From NCBI GenBank assembly GCA_916049935.1, contig CAJZJI010000078.1:1-5206 (forward strand): a DNA stretch of 5,206 nucleotides, read 5' to 3'. This DNA is from an uncultured Streptococcus sp. GTDB taxonomy: Bacteria > Bacillota > Bacilli > Lactobacillales > Aerococcaceae. The translations under genes and the position numbers were made by a program. Every line of letters starts with the position of its first letter. The stretch's first letter is position 1. A model generated the notes under the pieces. The model had not been told where the DNA came from. It saw only the letters and a list, made by a program, of their open reading frames with translations, and did not search any database. Shown in pieces: positions 1-5,206 of the stretch.

Positions 1-1197
1 AGTTGCTACGTTGAATTGAGTAATGAACCATCTGAATACTACATAGTATAGACCACTCCAGATTAAACCAAATGGAATTTGTAATAACCAGTTTGTCTTA
101 TCGTTACCTTGTAATACCCCGAATAATGTGAAGTCGATAACCCCACCAGAGAATGTATTACCAATAGAGATATTAAGAATATCTGCGATGAAGAAACTTA
201 CCCCATCAAGGAATGCGTGAACCACATATAATACTGGACTTACGAATAAGAACATGAATTCGATTGGTTCTGTAATACCAGTAATGAATGAAGTTAATGC
301 AACCCCTAAGAATAAACCAGCGTATTTTTTACGACGGTCTTTTGGTACACAGTGATACATTGCTAAGCAGGCTGCTGGAAGACCGAACATCATTGTTGAG
401 AAACGACCAGCGAAGAAACGAGTTCCTTCAGTAAATAAACCTACGTGATTTGGATCTGCTAATTGAGCAAAGAAGATTTTTTGAGCCCCAGCAATTGTTT
501 GACCAGCTACGACTTCCACTCCACCTAATTCTGTATACCAGAACATTGGATAAATCATATGGTGTAATCCGACTGCACCACATAGACGCATTAAGAATCC
601 ATATAAGAATGTACCAATAGGACCCGCTTGTGAGATATATCCACCAGTTGAAACTAATAATTGTTGGAATGGTGGCCATACTAAGAAGAAGACAGCCCCA
701 ACAAAGATAGAAGCAAATGAAGTTACGATTGGAACAAAACGGCTACCACCGAAGAATCCAAGTACTTGTGGTAATTGAATATTGTTGTAGCGGTTATGTA
801 ACCAAACAGCGATTGCCCCTACTACGATAGCTCCGATAACCCCAGTATCAATAGAAGCATCTTTACCCATGTATAATCCTACAAGAGCTTTAATTGTAGC
901 AGTCATTACTAAGTAACCAGTAACCCCAGCAAGTGCTGCAGTTCCTTTGTCACGTTTCGCTAAACCGATACAGAGACCCATACAGAGAAGAAGTGATAGA
1001 TTTGCAAAGATAACTTCCCCAGCTTGGCTCATTACTTTAAAAATTGCTTGTAAAACGTCGTTATTTAATACAGGATATGTTGCGACAGTTACCGGGTTAG
1101 ATAAAGCTCCCCCGATCCCTAATAACAAACCTGCTGCCGGTAAAATGGCAATCGGCAACATAAAGGCCTTCCCAATTTTTTGTAAAAATTTAAACAT
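1..1197 (-). CDS. PTS permease EIIC (Glc superfamily, probable amino-sugar/ManNAc type), partial, 3' end cut by window
   Basis: Membrane channel subunit of a sugar phosphotransferase system, which carries a sugar across the membrane while it is phosphorylated. The open frame gives 399 residues and is still open at base 1, so the C-terminus is missing. The start MFKFLQKIGKAFMLPIAILP is typical of the glucose/N-acetylglucosamine EIIC family. The signature GITEPIEF lies at residues 307-314 (Glu310) and a conserved His pair at 212-213; many hydrophobic segments precede and follow. ATG at 1195-1197 is set by an AAGGGGG ribosome site (1206-1212) and an in-frame stop just upstream. From memory it closely resembles the pneumococcal permease encoded beside nanE (NanP/SP_1684 type), which supports N-acetylmannosamine uptake. 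Homologues usually continue into a fused EIIB domain carrying the phosphorylated Cys, which would lie outside the window. Family is certain; substrate is inferred from nanE, 35 nt upstream. Glucosamine, GlcNAc or glucose are alternatives. Confidence 0.93.
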   Translation of the reverse strand, partial: MFKFLQKIGKAFMLPIAILPAAGLLLGIGGALSNPVTVATYPVLNNDVLQAIFKVMSQAGEVIFANLSLLLCMGLCIGLAKRDKGTAALAGVTGYLVMTATIKALVGLYMGKDASIDTGVIGAIVVGAIAVWLHNRYNNIQLPQVLGFFGGSRFVPIVTSFASIFVGAVFFLVWPPFQQLLVSTGGYISQAGPIGTFLYGFLMRLCGAVGLHHMIYPMFWYTELGGVEVVAGQTIAGAQKIFFAQLADPNHVGLFTEGTRFFAGRFSTMMFGLPAACLAMYHCVPKDRRKKYAGLFLGVALTSFITGITEPIEFMFLFVSPVLYVVHAFLDGVSFFIADILNISIGNTFSGGVIDFTLFGVLQGNDKTNWLLQIPFGLIWSGLYYVVFRWFITQFNVAT

Positions 1198-1232
1198 GTG
1201 GTTTTCCCCCTTAAACTATAAATCAGTGATGT

Positions 1233-1919
1233 TTAATCTTTTTCTACTTGTTGAATCGCATCAACAAATTTTTTTGTGATGAGTTGTGGACGAGTAATCG
1301 CTGAACCTACAACGACACTATAAGCACCTAACTCAAGCACACGTTTCACCTTTTCAGGTGTATCGATATTGCCTTCTGCAATAAGTGGATGTTTGATTCG
1401 TTCTAAAACTGTTCTCAAGATTTCAAAGTCATTTTCTTCAATTTTGTCGCCTTTACTTTGTTTTGTATATCCTACTAAAGTACTTCCGATAAAATCAAAA
1501 CCGAGTTCATCAGCATGAATCATTTCGTCTACTGTAGAACAGTCTGCCATCAATAATTGATCTGGATATTTTGCTCTAATTTCATGATAGAAATCATCAA
1601 GCGTTTGTCCATTTGGTCGAGTCGATGTAGTGGCATCCAGAGCAATAATCTCTGGTTTCACTGTCATCAATTCGTCAATTTCTTTCATCGTAGCGGTAAT
1701 AAAGACGTCGGCATCATCATAATCACGTTTAATAATTCCAATAACTGGTAAATCGACAGCCTCTTTAATCGCTTTGATGTCAATCACTGAATTGGCACGA
1801 ATTCCTTTCGCTCCTCCTTCCTGTGCAGCAACTGCCATACGAGCCATAATATAATCACTATGTAATGGTTCATGCGGCAATGCTTGGCATGATACAATTA
1901 ATTGACCTTGTAATCTCAT
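1233..1919 (-). CDS. nanE: N-acetylmannosamine-6-phosphate 2-epimerase NanE
   Basis: Cytoplasmic enzyme that interconverts N-acetylmannosamine-6-phosphate and N-acetylglucosamine-6-phosphate in sialic acid/ManNAc breakdown. The protein has 228 residues, the usual length, and is a complete TIM-barrel. Visible family motifs are the N-terminal LIVSCQALP (7-15), the GIIKRDY strand with probable catalytic Lys64, ALDAT (93-97, Asp95), MADCST (124-129), AEGN with probable catalytic Glu182, and the phosphate-binding VGSAITRP (204-211). Lys64 and Glu182 are matched to the Lys/Glu pair known from clostridial NanE. ATG at 1917-1919 follows an AGAAGGAGGC ribosome site (1925-1934) by 5 nt. It is the first gene of a unit with the EIIC gene 35 nt downstream and no terminator between them, so the imported 6-phosphate would be its direct substrate. 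A promoter, a cre-like site and repeated 10-mers lie just upstream. No nanA, nanK, nagA or nagB is in view. Confidence 0.96.
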   Translation of the reverse strand: MRLQGQLIVSCQALPHEPLHSDYIMARMAVAAQEGGAKGIRANSVIDIKAIKEAVDLPVIGIIKRDYDDADVFITATMKEIDELMTVKPEIIALDATTSTRPNGQTLDDFYHEIRAKYPDQLLMADCSTVDEMIHADELGFDFIGSTLVGYTKQSKGDKIEENDFEILRTVLERIKHPLIAEGNIDTPEKVKRVLELGAYSVVVGSAITRPQLITKKFVDAIQQVEKD

Positions 1920-1960
1920 AAACAGCCTCCTTCTATTTTTAGTAAAACCCTTACATTTTT

Positions 1961-1989
1961 AGTATACTCACCTTAGAAAACATTTTCAA
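1961..1989 (-). promoter_or_regulatory. Sigma-A type promoter of nanE-EIIC
   Basis: On the minus strand, TTGAAA (1984-1989) and TATACT (1961-1966) are separated by exactly 17 nt, close to the vegetative consensus TTGACA-17-TATAAT. Transcription would begin near 1954, giving a leader of about 35 nt before the nanE ATG. That leader is too short for a riboswitch. Seen by eye, with no start-site data. Confidence 0.75.
1975..1989 (-). promoter_or_regulatory. Candidate cre site (CcpA operator) over the nanE -35 box
   Basis: The minus-strand 15-mer TTGAAAATGTTTTCT matches the cre consensus WTGNAANCGNWNNCW at every defined position except one: the central CG is TG. The site is nearly palindromic and contains the whole -35 hexamer, a position where bound CcpA would block RNA polymerase. 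Catabolite repression of sialic acid/amino-sugar genes is common in Firmicutes. That CcpA binds here is inferred. Confidence 0.6.
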
Positions 1990-2011
1990 TATCACACTTA
2001 TTTTTAGTAAC

Positions 2012-2070
2012 TACTTTCAGAATCAGGTACAAATCACTGACCTATCGCACTTTTATAGAAATTACTTTCA
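2012..2070 (-). repeat. Two copies of TGAAAGTA upstream of the nanE promoter
   Basis: TGAAAGTA on the minus strand occurs at 2012-2019 and 2063-2070, each followed by RTTNC (AATTTC and GTTAC contexts are alike). The second copy abuts the third TACTAAAAAT repeat; the first follows the liaR terminator. Between them, TGATT is repeated 11 bp apart. The role is unknown; this may be upstream regulatory DNA or chance. Confidence 0.25.
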
Positions 2071-2072
2071 TC

Positions 2073-2102
2073 AAAAAAGCCAATCTTGTAAGAACAAGAT
2101 TG
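2073..2102 (-). terminator. Intrinsic terminator of liaFSR
   Basis: A perfect 9-bp stem (CAATCTTGT at 2081-2089 with ACAAGATTG at 2094-2102) closes a 4-nt loop. On the minus strand it is followed after GC by six T (2073-2078). It begins 8 nt past the liaR stop. The other strand has only CTTTTCG after the stem, so termination of plus-strand transcription would be weak. It separates liaR from the nanE promoter. Confidence 0.88.
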
Positions 2103-2110
2103 ACTTTTCG

Positions 2111-2746
2111 TTACATTTTAATGAGTTGATGCTTGAACGCATAAATCGTTGCTTGCGTTCTGTCCTCTACTCCTAATTTTGAAAGAATATTCGATACGTG
2201 AGTCTTCACGGTCTTCAATGTGATAAACAACTCGTCTGCAATTTCTTGGTTGGATTTTCCTTGTGCGATTAAGAGTAACACTTCTAATTCACGCTGCGTT
2301 AAATCTTCGTGTAAGAAATGCTGTTGCTTCATTTGAATACGATTCACGAGTTTATCCGTCACTTGCGGCTCAAACACGCCATCACCATTATACGTATCTC
2401 GGATAGCTTTTGCGATTTGAGAAGCAGAAGCAGTTTTTAAGATATAGCTCTTTGCTCCGGCATTGATGGCTGGAAATACTTTCTCATCATCAATAAAGCT
2501 CGTTAAGATGATAATTTTCGCTTCTGGCCACTTTTCAAGAATTTCCTTTGTCGCTTCAATTCCATCCATTTCTGGCATCACAAGGTCCATCAAGATAATA
2601 TCTGGTTTTAAAGACAGTGCTTTTTCAACACCTTCTCGGCCATTCTTGGCTTCATCCATCACTTCGATGTCATCTTGCATCGATAGATACGAAGAAACGC
2701 CTAGTCGTACCATTTCGTGATCGTCTACTAGTAATACATTAATCAT
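2111..2746 (-). CDS. liaR: Response regulator LiaR (NarL/LuxR family)
   Basis: DNA-binding output of the LiaFSR cell-envelope stress system (called VraR in staphylococci). When phosphorylated by LiaS it activates genes that protect against antibiotics and peptides acting on the lipid II cycle or membrane. The protein has 211 residues. The receiver domain (about 1-120) has the acidic pair Asp8/Asp9, phospho-acceptor Asp54 in [12 protein letters not shown], Thr82 and Lys104. A LuxR-type helix-turn-helix (about 148-205) carries [21 protein letters not shown] and the recognition-helix region [13 protein letters not shown]. The segment [20 protein letters not shown] is typical of LiaR/VraR. ATG at 2744-2746 overlaps the liaS stop as ATGA, with GGAGG (2754-2758) 7 nt upstream, so translation is probably coupled to liaS. 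All key residues are present; no defect is seen. Confidence 0.96.
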   Translation of the reverse strand: MINVLLVDDHEMVRLGVSSYLSMQDDIEVMDEAKNGREGVEKALSLKPDIILMDLVMPEMDGIEATKEILEKWPEAKIIILTSFIDDEKVFPAINAGAKSYILKTASASQIAKAIRDTYNGDGVFEPQVTDKLVNRIQMKQQHFLHEDLTQRELEVLLLIAQGKSNQEIADELFITLKTVKTHVSNILSKLGVEDRTQATIYAFKHQLIKM

Positions 2747-3807
2747 TGTTCATCCTCCATGTGACGACTGAGCGGAATCTTGATTTCAATTGTCGTTCCT
2801 TGATTTGGGAAGCTGACAATTCTCACCTGTCCACCGAGCCCTTGCACTCTTTCTTTCATATTATTAATTCCATAGCTTCCTGGAAGAATTTCCTCGCTAT
2901 TAAATCCAACGCCATTATCCTCTATCTTAAAGAGAACCGTGGAGTCTAGTTGTCGTAAATACACTTCTAAGGTCGTTGCGTGTGAATGACGCAATGTATT
3001 CGATAGAAGTTCTTGAGCGATTCTGAAGAGATGGTCTTCGACACCTTCAGGAAGTTTCACGTCTTCGATATCCCAATGAATCTTCATTTGTACTTTCGTT
3101 TGTAATTCGACGAGTAATCCTTCGATACCAGATTTCAACGATTTACTTTCTAGTGAAATTGGGCGTAAGTGAAGAAGCAATGCGCGCATCTCTGATTGTG
3201 CTTGAGAGAGAACATGTTCAATCATCTTCAATTGTTTTTGTTCCTTCTCATCAAACTTGTCGGCACGTTCGTTTAAGGCAGAAATCATCATCATCGCCGC
3301 AAAGAGCTGCTGGCTTACAGAATCATGTAATTCGCGAGCGATACGGCGTCTCTCTTCTTGAATGACTTGTTCTTTTGTCTCAGTCCCTAAGAATTGCGGT
3401 TTGCTACCTAATTGCTGTACTTCTAATGATAATTTTTCTAATCGCTCTGAAAGTGCAGCTGTTTGTTCGTAGAAATCATTTAAGTCTACAACCGTTGCTT
3501 CCATAATCCAATTTGGGCTATCTTCTTCTTTTACAAGTCTATGCTTGGCCTTTTGAATCATGAGTAACTGTTCACCGATTTTACGCTCTGCTTGACGATT
3601 TAAAATTAACATCGCCGCAGCAGTCACAAAACCAAAGAATAGAATCAATAATAAAAATAGTGTAATCGTACCAAGAATCTCTTGAATACTTAGCGTCTCT
3701 ACCATTTCATAGCGAATCCATCTGCGGAATAGGAATAGGAAAACAGTACTAACAAAACTGTAAACCGCTGAATAAAGCATCCAGCTTTTAACGAGGCGTT
3801 GCTTCAT
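2743..3807 (-). CDS. liaS: Sensor histidine kinase LiaS (HisKA_3, intramembrane-sensing)
   Basis: Membrane kinase of the LiaFSR system (VraS in staphylococci). It senses envelope damage, autophosphorylates and passes phosphate to LiaR, and LiaF holds it off in the resting state. The protein has 354 residues. Two membrane helices (about 10-28 and 46-69) leave only a ~17-residue outer loop, the mark of an intramembrane-sensing kinase. A HAMP-like/coiled-coil linker (about 70-150) follows. The dimerisation/phospho-acceptor motif [19 protein letters not shown] (152-170) has His161. The HATPase_c domain shows the N box [13 protein letters not shown] (265-277), G1 DNGVGF (297-302), the [15 protein letters not shown] region (310-326) and GTT (337-339). 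ATG at 3805-3807 overlaps the liaF stop by 4 nt (ATGA) with GAGGTG (3816-3821) at 8 nt; its own stop overlaps liaR likewise. The catalytic set is complete. Confidence 0.96.
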   Translation of the reverse strand: MKQRLVKSWMLYSAVYSFVSTVFLFLFRRWIRYEMVETLSIQEILGTITLFLLLILFFGFVTAAAMLILNRQAERKIGEQLLMIQKAKHRLVKEEDSPNWIMEATVVDLNDFYEQTAALSERLEKLSLEVQQLGSKPQFLGTETKEQVIQEERRRIARELHDSVSQQLFAAMMMISALNERADKFDEKEQKQLKMIEHVLSQAQSEMRALLLHLRPISLESKSLKSGIEGLLVELQTKVQMKIHWDIEDVKLPEGVEDHLFRIAQELLSNTLRHSHATTLEVYLRQLDSTVLFKIEDNGVGFNSEEILPGSYGINNMKERVQGLGGQVRIVSFPNQGTTIEIKIPLSRHMEDEQ

Positions 3808-4538
3808 GCTTCAATCACCTCAATTTTCCCAGCGACAATCGTTGTATAAATCTTAATCTTCTTCGTGCTACGATTGTATCCTGAACTATATAACTGAATA
3901 GATTCATTACTTAATGCGTATGTTTGTCCTTCGAATTCCACTTGACCGCCAAACGCATGATGGTGAATCATCACTCCTACCCCGTACGGTACTAGAATTC
4001 GAACACGGCCAAATCCTTTTCGAATGACGATCACATTTTCCTTGGCAGGAAGAATCGTATTTCCTAAGTCGATAATGGTATCCCCAACAAGCTGTCCTGC
4101 ATTGATATCATTCCACTCATACGGTTCGTTCCCCACTTCTTGATTTCCAAACCAATCATAGCGATGGATTTCTCCAGGCGTTGGTGTATCTTCGTGAGAG
4201 TCAACGAAAATATACTCTTGTCGGCCCTTTTTCGAAAATATTCCTGAGAAAGAAGCAATAGAGAAAGTATCTTTAGTAAAGAATAACAGGAGCAATGCCA
4301 CAATCATTCCTAGCCAAATCCCAGATGTAGATAAAAGCGGTAAAATGATAAAGAGTGCCCCAAAGCACATTCCACTATTTCTTAAAAATTTAACACGTCG
4401 AAAAACAATAAAACTGAACATTGTAATGGCGACCCCAATTGAAAAGAAGATGAAGAGGCCCAATTTTGAAGTCATTTCAATAGCGGAGACAATCACTCCC
4501 ATTAATAGTACAATTAGTATTCGTTTCAGTTTATTCAT
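3804..4538 (-). CDS. liaF: LiaF, membrane inhibitor of LiaS
   Basis: Membrane protein that keeps LiaS/LiaR inactive until the envelope is stressed; first gene of the operon. I take the start at 4536-4538, giving 244 residues beginning MNKLKRILIVLLMG. A GGAGGTG site (4544-4550) sits 5 nt upstream, and the first helix follows at once, as expected. An in-frame ATG at 4595 would add 19 polar residues and span the likely promoter. Four hydrophobic helices (about 7-20, 26-46, 57-70, 73-88) fill the N-terminal third. A linker (about 90-140) leads to the soluble LiaF C-terminal domain. Its family-typical stretches include GQLVGDTIIDLGNTILP (148-164), ENVIVIRKGFGRVRILVPYG (167-186) and VGVMIHHHAFGGQVEFEG (187-204), which holds three consecutive His (192-194). 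Its stop overlaps the liaS start by 4 nt. In enterococci and streptococci, changes in LiaF or LiaS/R alter daptomycin and peptide tolerance. Confidence 0.93.
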   Translation of the reverse strand: MNKLKRILIVLLMGVIVSAIEMTSKLGLFIFFSIGVAITMFSFIVFRRVKFLRNSGMCFGALFIILPLLSTSGIWLGMIVALLLLFFTKDTFSIASFSGIFSKKGRQEYIFVDSHEDTPTPGEIHRYDWFGNQEVGNEPYEWNDINAGQLVGDTIIDLGNTILPAKENVIVIRKGFGRVRILVPYGVGVMIHHHAFGGQVEFEGQTYALSNESIQLYSSGYNRSTKKIKIYTTIVAGKIEVIEA

Positions 4539-4543
4539 CTTCT

Positions 4544-4550
4544 CACCTCC
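4544..4550 (-). promoter_or_regulatory. Ribosome binding site that fixes the liaF start
   Basis: GGAGGTG on the minus strand is near-perfectly complementary to the 16S 3' end and ends 5 nt before the ATG at 4536-4538. No comparable site stands before the upstream in-frame ATG at 4593-4595. The shorter LiaF is therefore preferred. Confidence 0.85.
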
Positions 4551-4562
4551 GTTACAGGTATT

Positions 4563-4568
4563 AGTATA
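4563..4568 (-). promoter_or_regulatory. Probable -10 box of the liaFSR promoter
   Basis: TATACT on the minus strand would place transcription start near 4556, about 18 nt before the liaF ATG. At 17 nt spacing the -35 position (4586-4591) reads TAGGAT, a poor match, and the TTGAAC at 4581-4586 is only 12 nt away, too close. A good -10 with a weak -35 fits a promoter that needs an activator, and LiaR commonly activates its own operon. Confidence 0.55.
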
Positions 4569-4605
4569 CCATCTTCTCACGTTCAATCCTATCATGAATT
4601 CAAAA

Positions 4606-4623
4606 CTCGTCCATCAGACTTAA
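4606..4623 (-). promoter_or_regulatory. Weak candidate LiaR operator upstream of liaF
   Basis: The minus strand reads TTAAGTCTGATGGACGAG, with GTC and GAC half-sites 5 nt apart in inverted orientation. It is centred about 58 bp upstream of the predicted start, a usual place for an activator. Symmetry beyond the GTC/GAC cores is poor and I have not matched it to a formal LiaR matrix. Treat it as a pointer only. Confidence 0.25.
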
Positions 4624-4637
4624 GGATGAAATCCAAC

Positions 4638-4667
4638 AAAAAAGAGCTAGGACATTTCCTAGCTCTT
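4638..4667 (-). terminator. Intrinsic terminator of greA
   Basis: A perfect 11-bp stem (AAGAGCTAGGA at 4642-4652 with TCCTAGCTCTT at 4657-4667) encloses a 4-nt loop. On the minus strand it runs into six T (4638-4643). It starts 21 nt after the greA stop, so greA and liaFSR are separate units. Confidence 0.92.
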
Positions 4668-4688
4668 CTCTTCATTCAAATGAATCGA

Positions 4689-5168
4689 TTACGCAGATTG
4701 AATATCAATAATTCTGATCTTCATTTCTCCGCCAGGTGTTGGAATCACCACTTCTTCATTTAATTTTTTACCAATAATTCCTTTGGCAATTGGAGAGTCA
4801 TTTGAAATCTTACCTTCAACTGGGTTTGCTTCTGCACTACCCACGATTGTGTAAGTTTCTTCGTCTCCATCTGGTAATTCGATAAACGTAATTTTTCTTC
4901 CTAGTGAAACAACATCTTTTTCTACATTGTTATCATCGATGATTTCCGCAAAACGAATCATTTTTTCTAACGTTGAAATACGTCCTTCCACGAATGCTTG
5001 CTCATCTTTAGCTGATTCATATTCAGAGTTTTCAGATAAGTCACCGTAACTACGAGCAATTTTGATACGCTCTACGATTTCTTTACGTTTAACGACTTTT
5101 AATTCTTCTAATTCTGCTTCAAGTTTTGCTTTCCCTTCAAGCGTCATTGGAAATACTTTTTCAGTCAT
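4689..5168 (-). CDS. greA: Transcription elongation factor GreA
   Basis: Cytoplasmic factor that enters the RNA polymerase secondary channel and stimulates cleavage of the backtracked RNA 3' end, restarting stalled complexes. At 159 residues it is full length. The N-terminal coiled-coil (about 8-77) has at its tip [10 protein letters not shown] (41-50). Asp43 and Glu46 correspond to the catalytic acidic pair of E. coli GreA (Asp41/Glu44). The C-terminal FKBP-like domain (about 84-159) contains [20 protein letters not shown] (116-135) and ends [19 protein letters not shown]. The opening [20 protein letters not shown] is typical of Firmicute GreA. ATG at 5166-5168 follows GGGGAG (5175-5180) at 6 nt. 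It ends at its own strong terminator. In relatives it often follows mltG or udk, which would lie beyond the right edge. Confidence 0.98.
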   Translation of the reverse strand: MTEKVFPMTLEGKAKLEAELEELKVVKRKEIVERIKIARSYGDLSENSEYESAKDEQAFVEGRISTLEKMIRFAEIIDDNNVEKDVVSLGRKITFIELPDGDEETYTIVGSAEANPVEGKISNDSPIAKGIIGKKLNEEVVIPTPGGEMKIRIIDIQSA

Positions 5169-5193
5169 ACGATTCTCCCCTATATCGTTTTTT

Positions 5194-5206
5194 TTAGATT
5201 ATCTAA
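5194..5206. promoter_or_regulatory. Palindrome at window edge with possible greA -10 box
   Basis: TTAGATTATCTAA is a perfect inverted repeat (6-bp arms, one central base) ending exactly at the window edge. On the minus strand it contains GATAAT (5198-5203), a fair -10 that would start transcription near 5191, about 23 nt before the greA ATG. Any -35 is outside the window. It could equally be part of an upstream hairpin that is cut off here. Confidence 0.3.

Larger units (their letters stand above)
1935..2009 (-). repeat. Three direct copies of TACTAAAAAT in the nanE control region (candidate operators)
   Basis: The 10-mer TACTAAAAAT (minus strand) occurs exactly at 1935-1944, 1955-1964 and 2000-2009. 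The first and third copies extend to the shared 12-mer TTACTAAAAATA. The middle copy overlaps the -10 box, the first lies in the leader, and the third lies about 11 bp upstream of the -35. Start-to-start spacings are 20 and 45 bp. This arrangement suggests binding sites for a specific regulator, perhaps an RpiR-family NanR as in streptococcal nan loci, but no regulator gene is in view. AT-rich DNA raises the chance of coincidence. Confidence 0.5.

Noticed and set aside
428..679. Minus-strand open frame of 83 codons inside the EIIC region
   Set aside because: It is an out-of-frame shadow of the EIIC gene, which reads without a stop from 1197 to 1 with clear family motifs.
947..1279. Plus-strand open frame of 110 codons
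   Set aside because: It lies antisense to the EIIC start and the nanE end, has no ribosome site, and its protein resembles no family; the minus-strand genes explain the sequence.
1920..1960. Riboswitch or leader attenuator for nanE
   Set aside because: The predicted leader is only about 35 nt and shows no stable hairpin or conserved aptamer pattern.
2073..2110. Bidirectional terminator or a small RNA on the plus strand
   Set aside because: The plus-strand side has only a short interrupted T run, and no plus-strand promoter or gene leads into it.
4539..4595. Longer LiaF starting at the ATG at 4593-4595
   Set aside because: The 19 extra residues are polar and unlike LiaF N-termini, the region holds the likely -10 box, and the GGAGGTG site favours the ATG at 4536-4538.
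1..5206. Insertion sequence, prophage, CRISPR array, toxin-antitoxin pair or tRNA
   Set aside because: No transposase or phage-like protein, no spaced repeat array, no pair of small coding genes and no cloverleaf was seen on either strand; the content is ordinary chromosomal genes.

Overview
The window is AT-rich bacterial DNA with every recognisable gene on the minus strand. The protein set (a LiaFSR cell-envelope stress system, GreA, NanE and a Glc-superfamily PTS permease), strong GGAGG-type ribosome binding sites, short intergenic gaps and TTA/CAA/GTA-rich codon use all point to a low-GC Firmicute. The order Lactobacillales is most likely, near Streptococcus, Enterococcus or Carnobacteriaceae such as Granulicatella. 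The order is a fairly safe inference; the genus is not determined.

In the direction of transcription (high to low coordinates) there are three transcription units. (1) greA (4689-5168), a transcript-cleavage factor, ends at a strong intrinsic terminator (4638-4667). (2) liaF-liaS-liaR (2111-4538) is a compact operon with two 4-nt ATGA stop/start overlaps. Its promoter region has a good -10 but no good -35, and it ends at a hairpin terminator (2073-2102). LiaS is a short two-helix intramembrane-sensing kinase, LiaR its response regulator and LiaF the membrane inhibitor. (3) nanE (1233-1919) is followed 35 nt later by a PTS EIIC gene (1-1197) that runs off the left edge. The pair fits uptake of N-acetylmannosamine (or another amino sugar) as a 6-phosphate and its epimerisation to GlcNAc-6-phosphate, which can enter glycolysis or cell-wall precursor synthesis.

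The most informative non-coding DNA is the 191-bp liaR/nanE gap. It holds the liaR terminator, a consensus-like promoter (TTGAAA-17-TATACT), a near-consensus CcpA operator (cre) over the -35 box, and three exact copies of a 10-mer (TACTAAAAAT on the coding strand) placed upstream of, on and downstream of the core promoter. This looks like dual control by catabolite repression and a local, unidentified regulator.

I found no mobile element, CRISPR array, tRNA, rRNA, riboswitch or convincing plus-strand gene. No gap without a gene exceeds 300 bases. Nothing here amounts to a wholly new system; the main leads are the nanE control region and an unusual context-dependent glycine codon choice in the EIIC gene.
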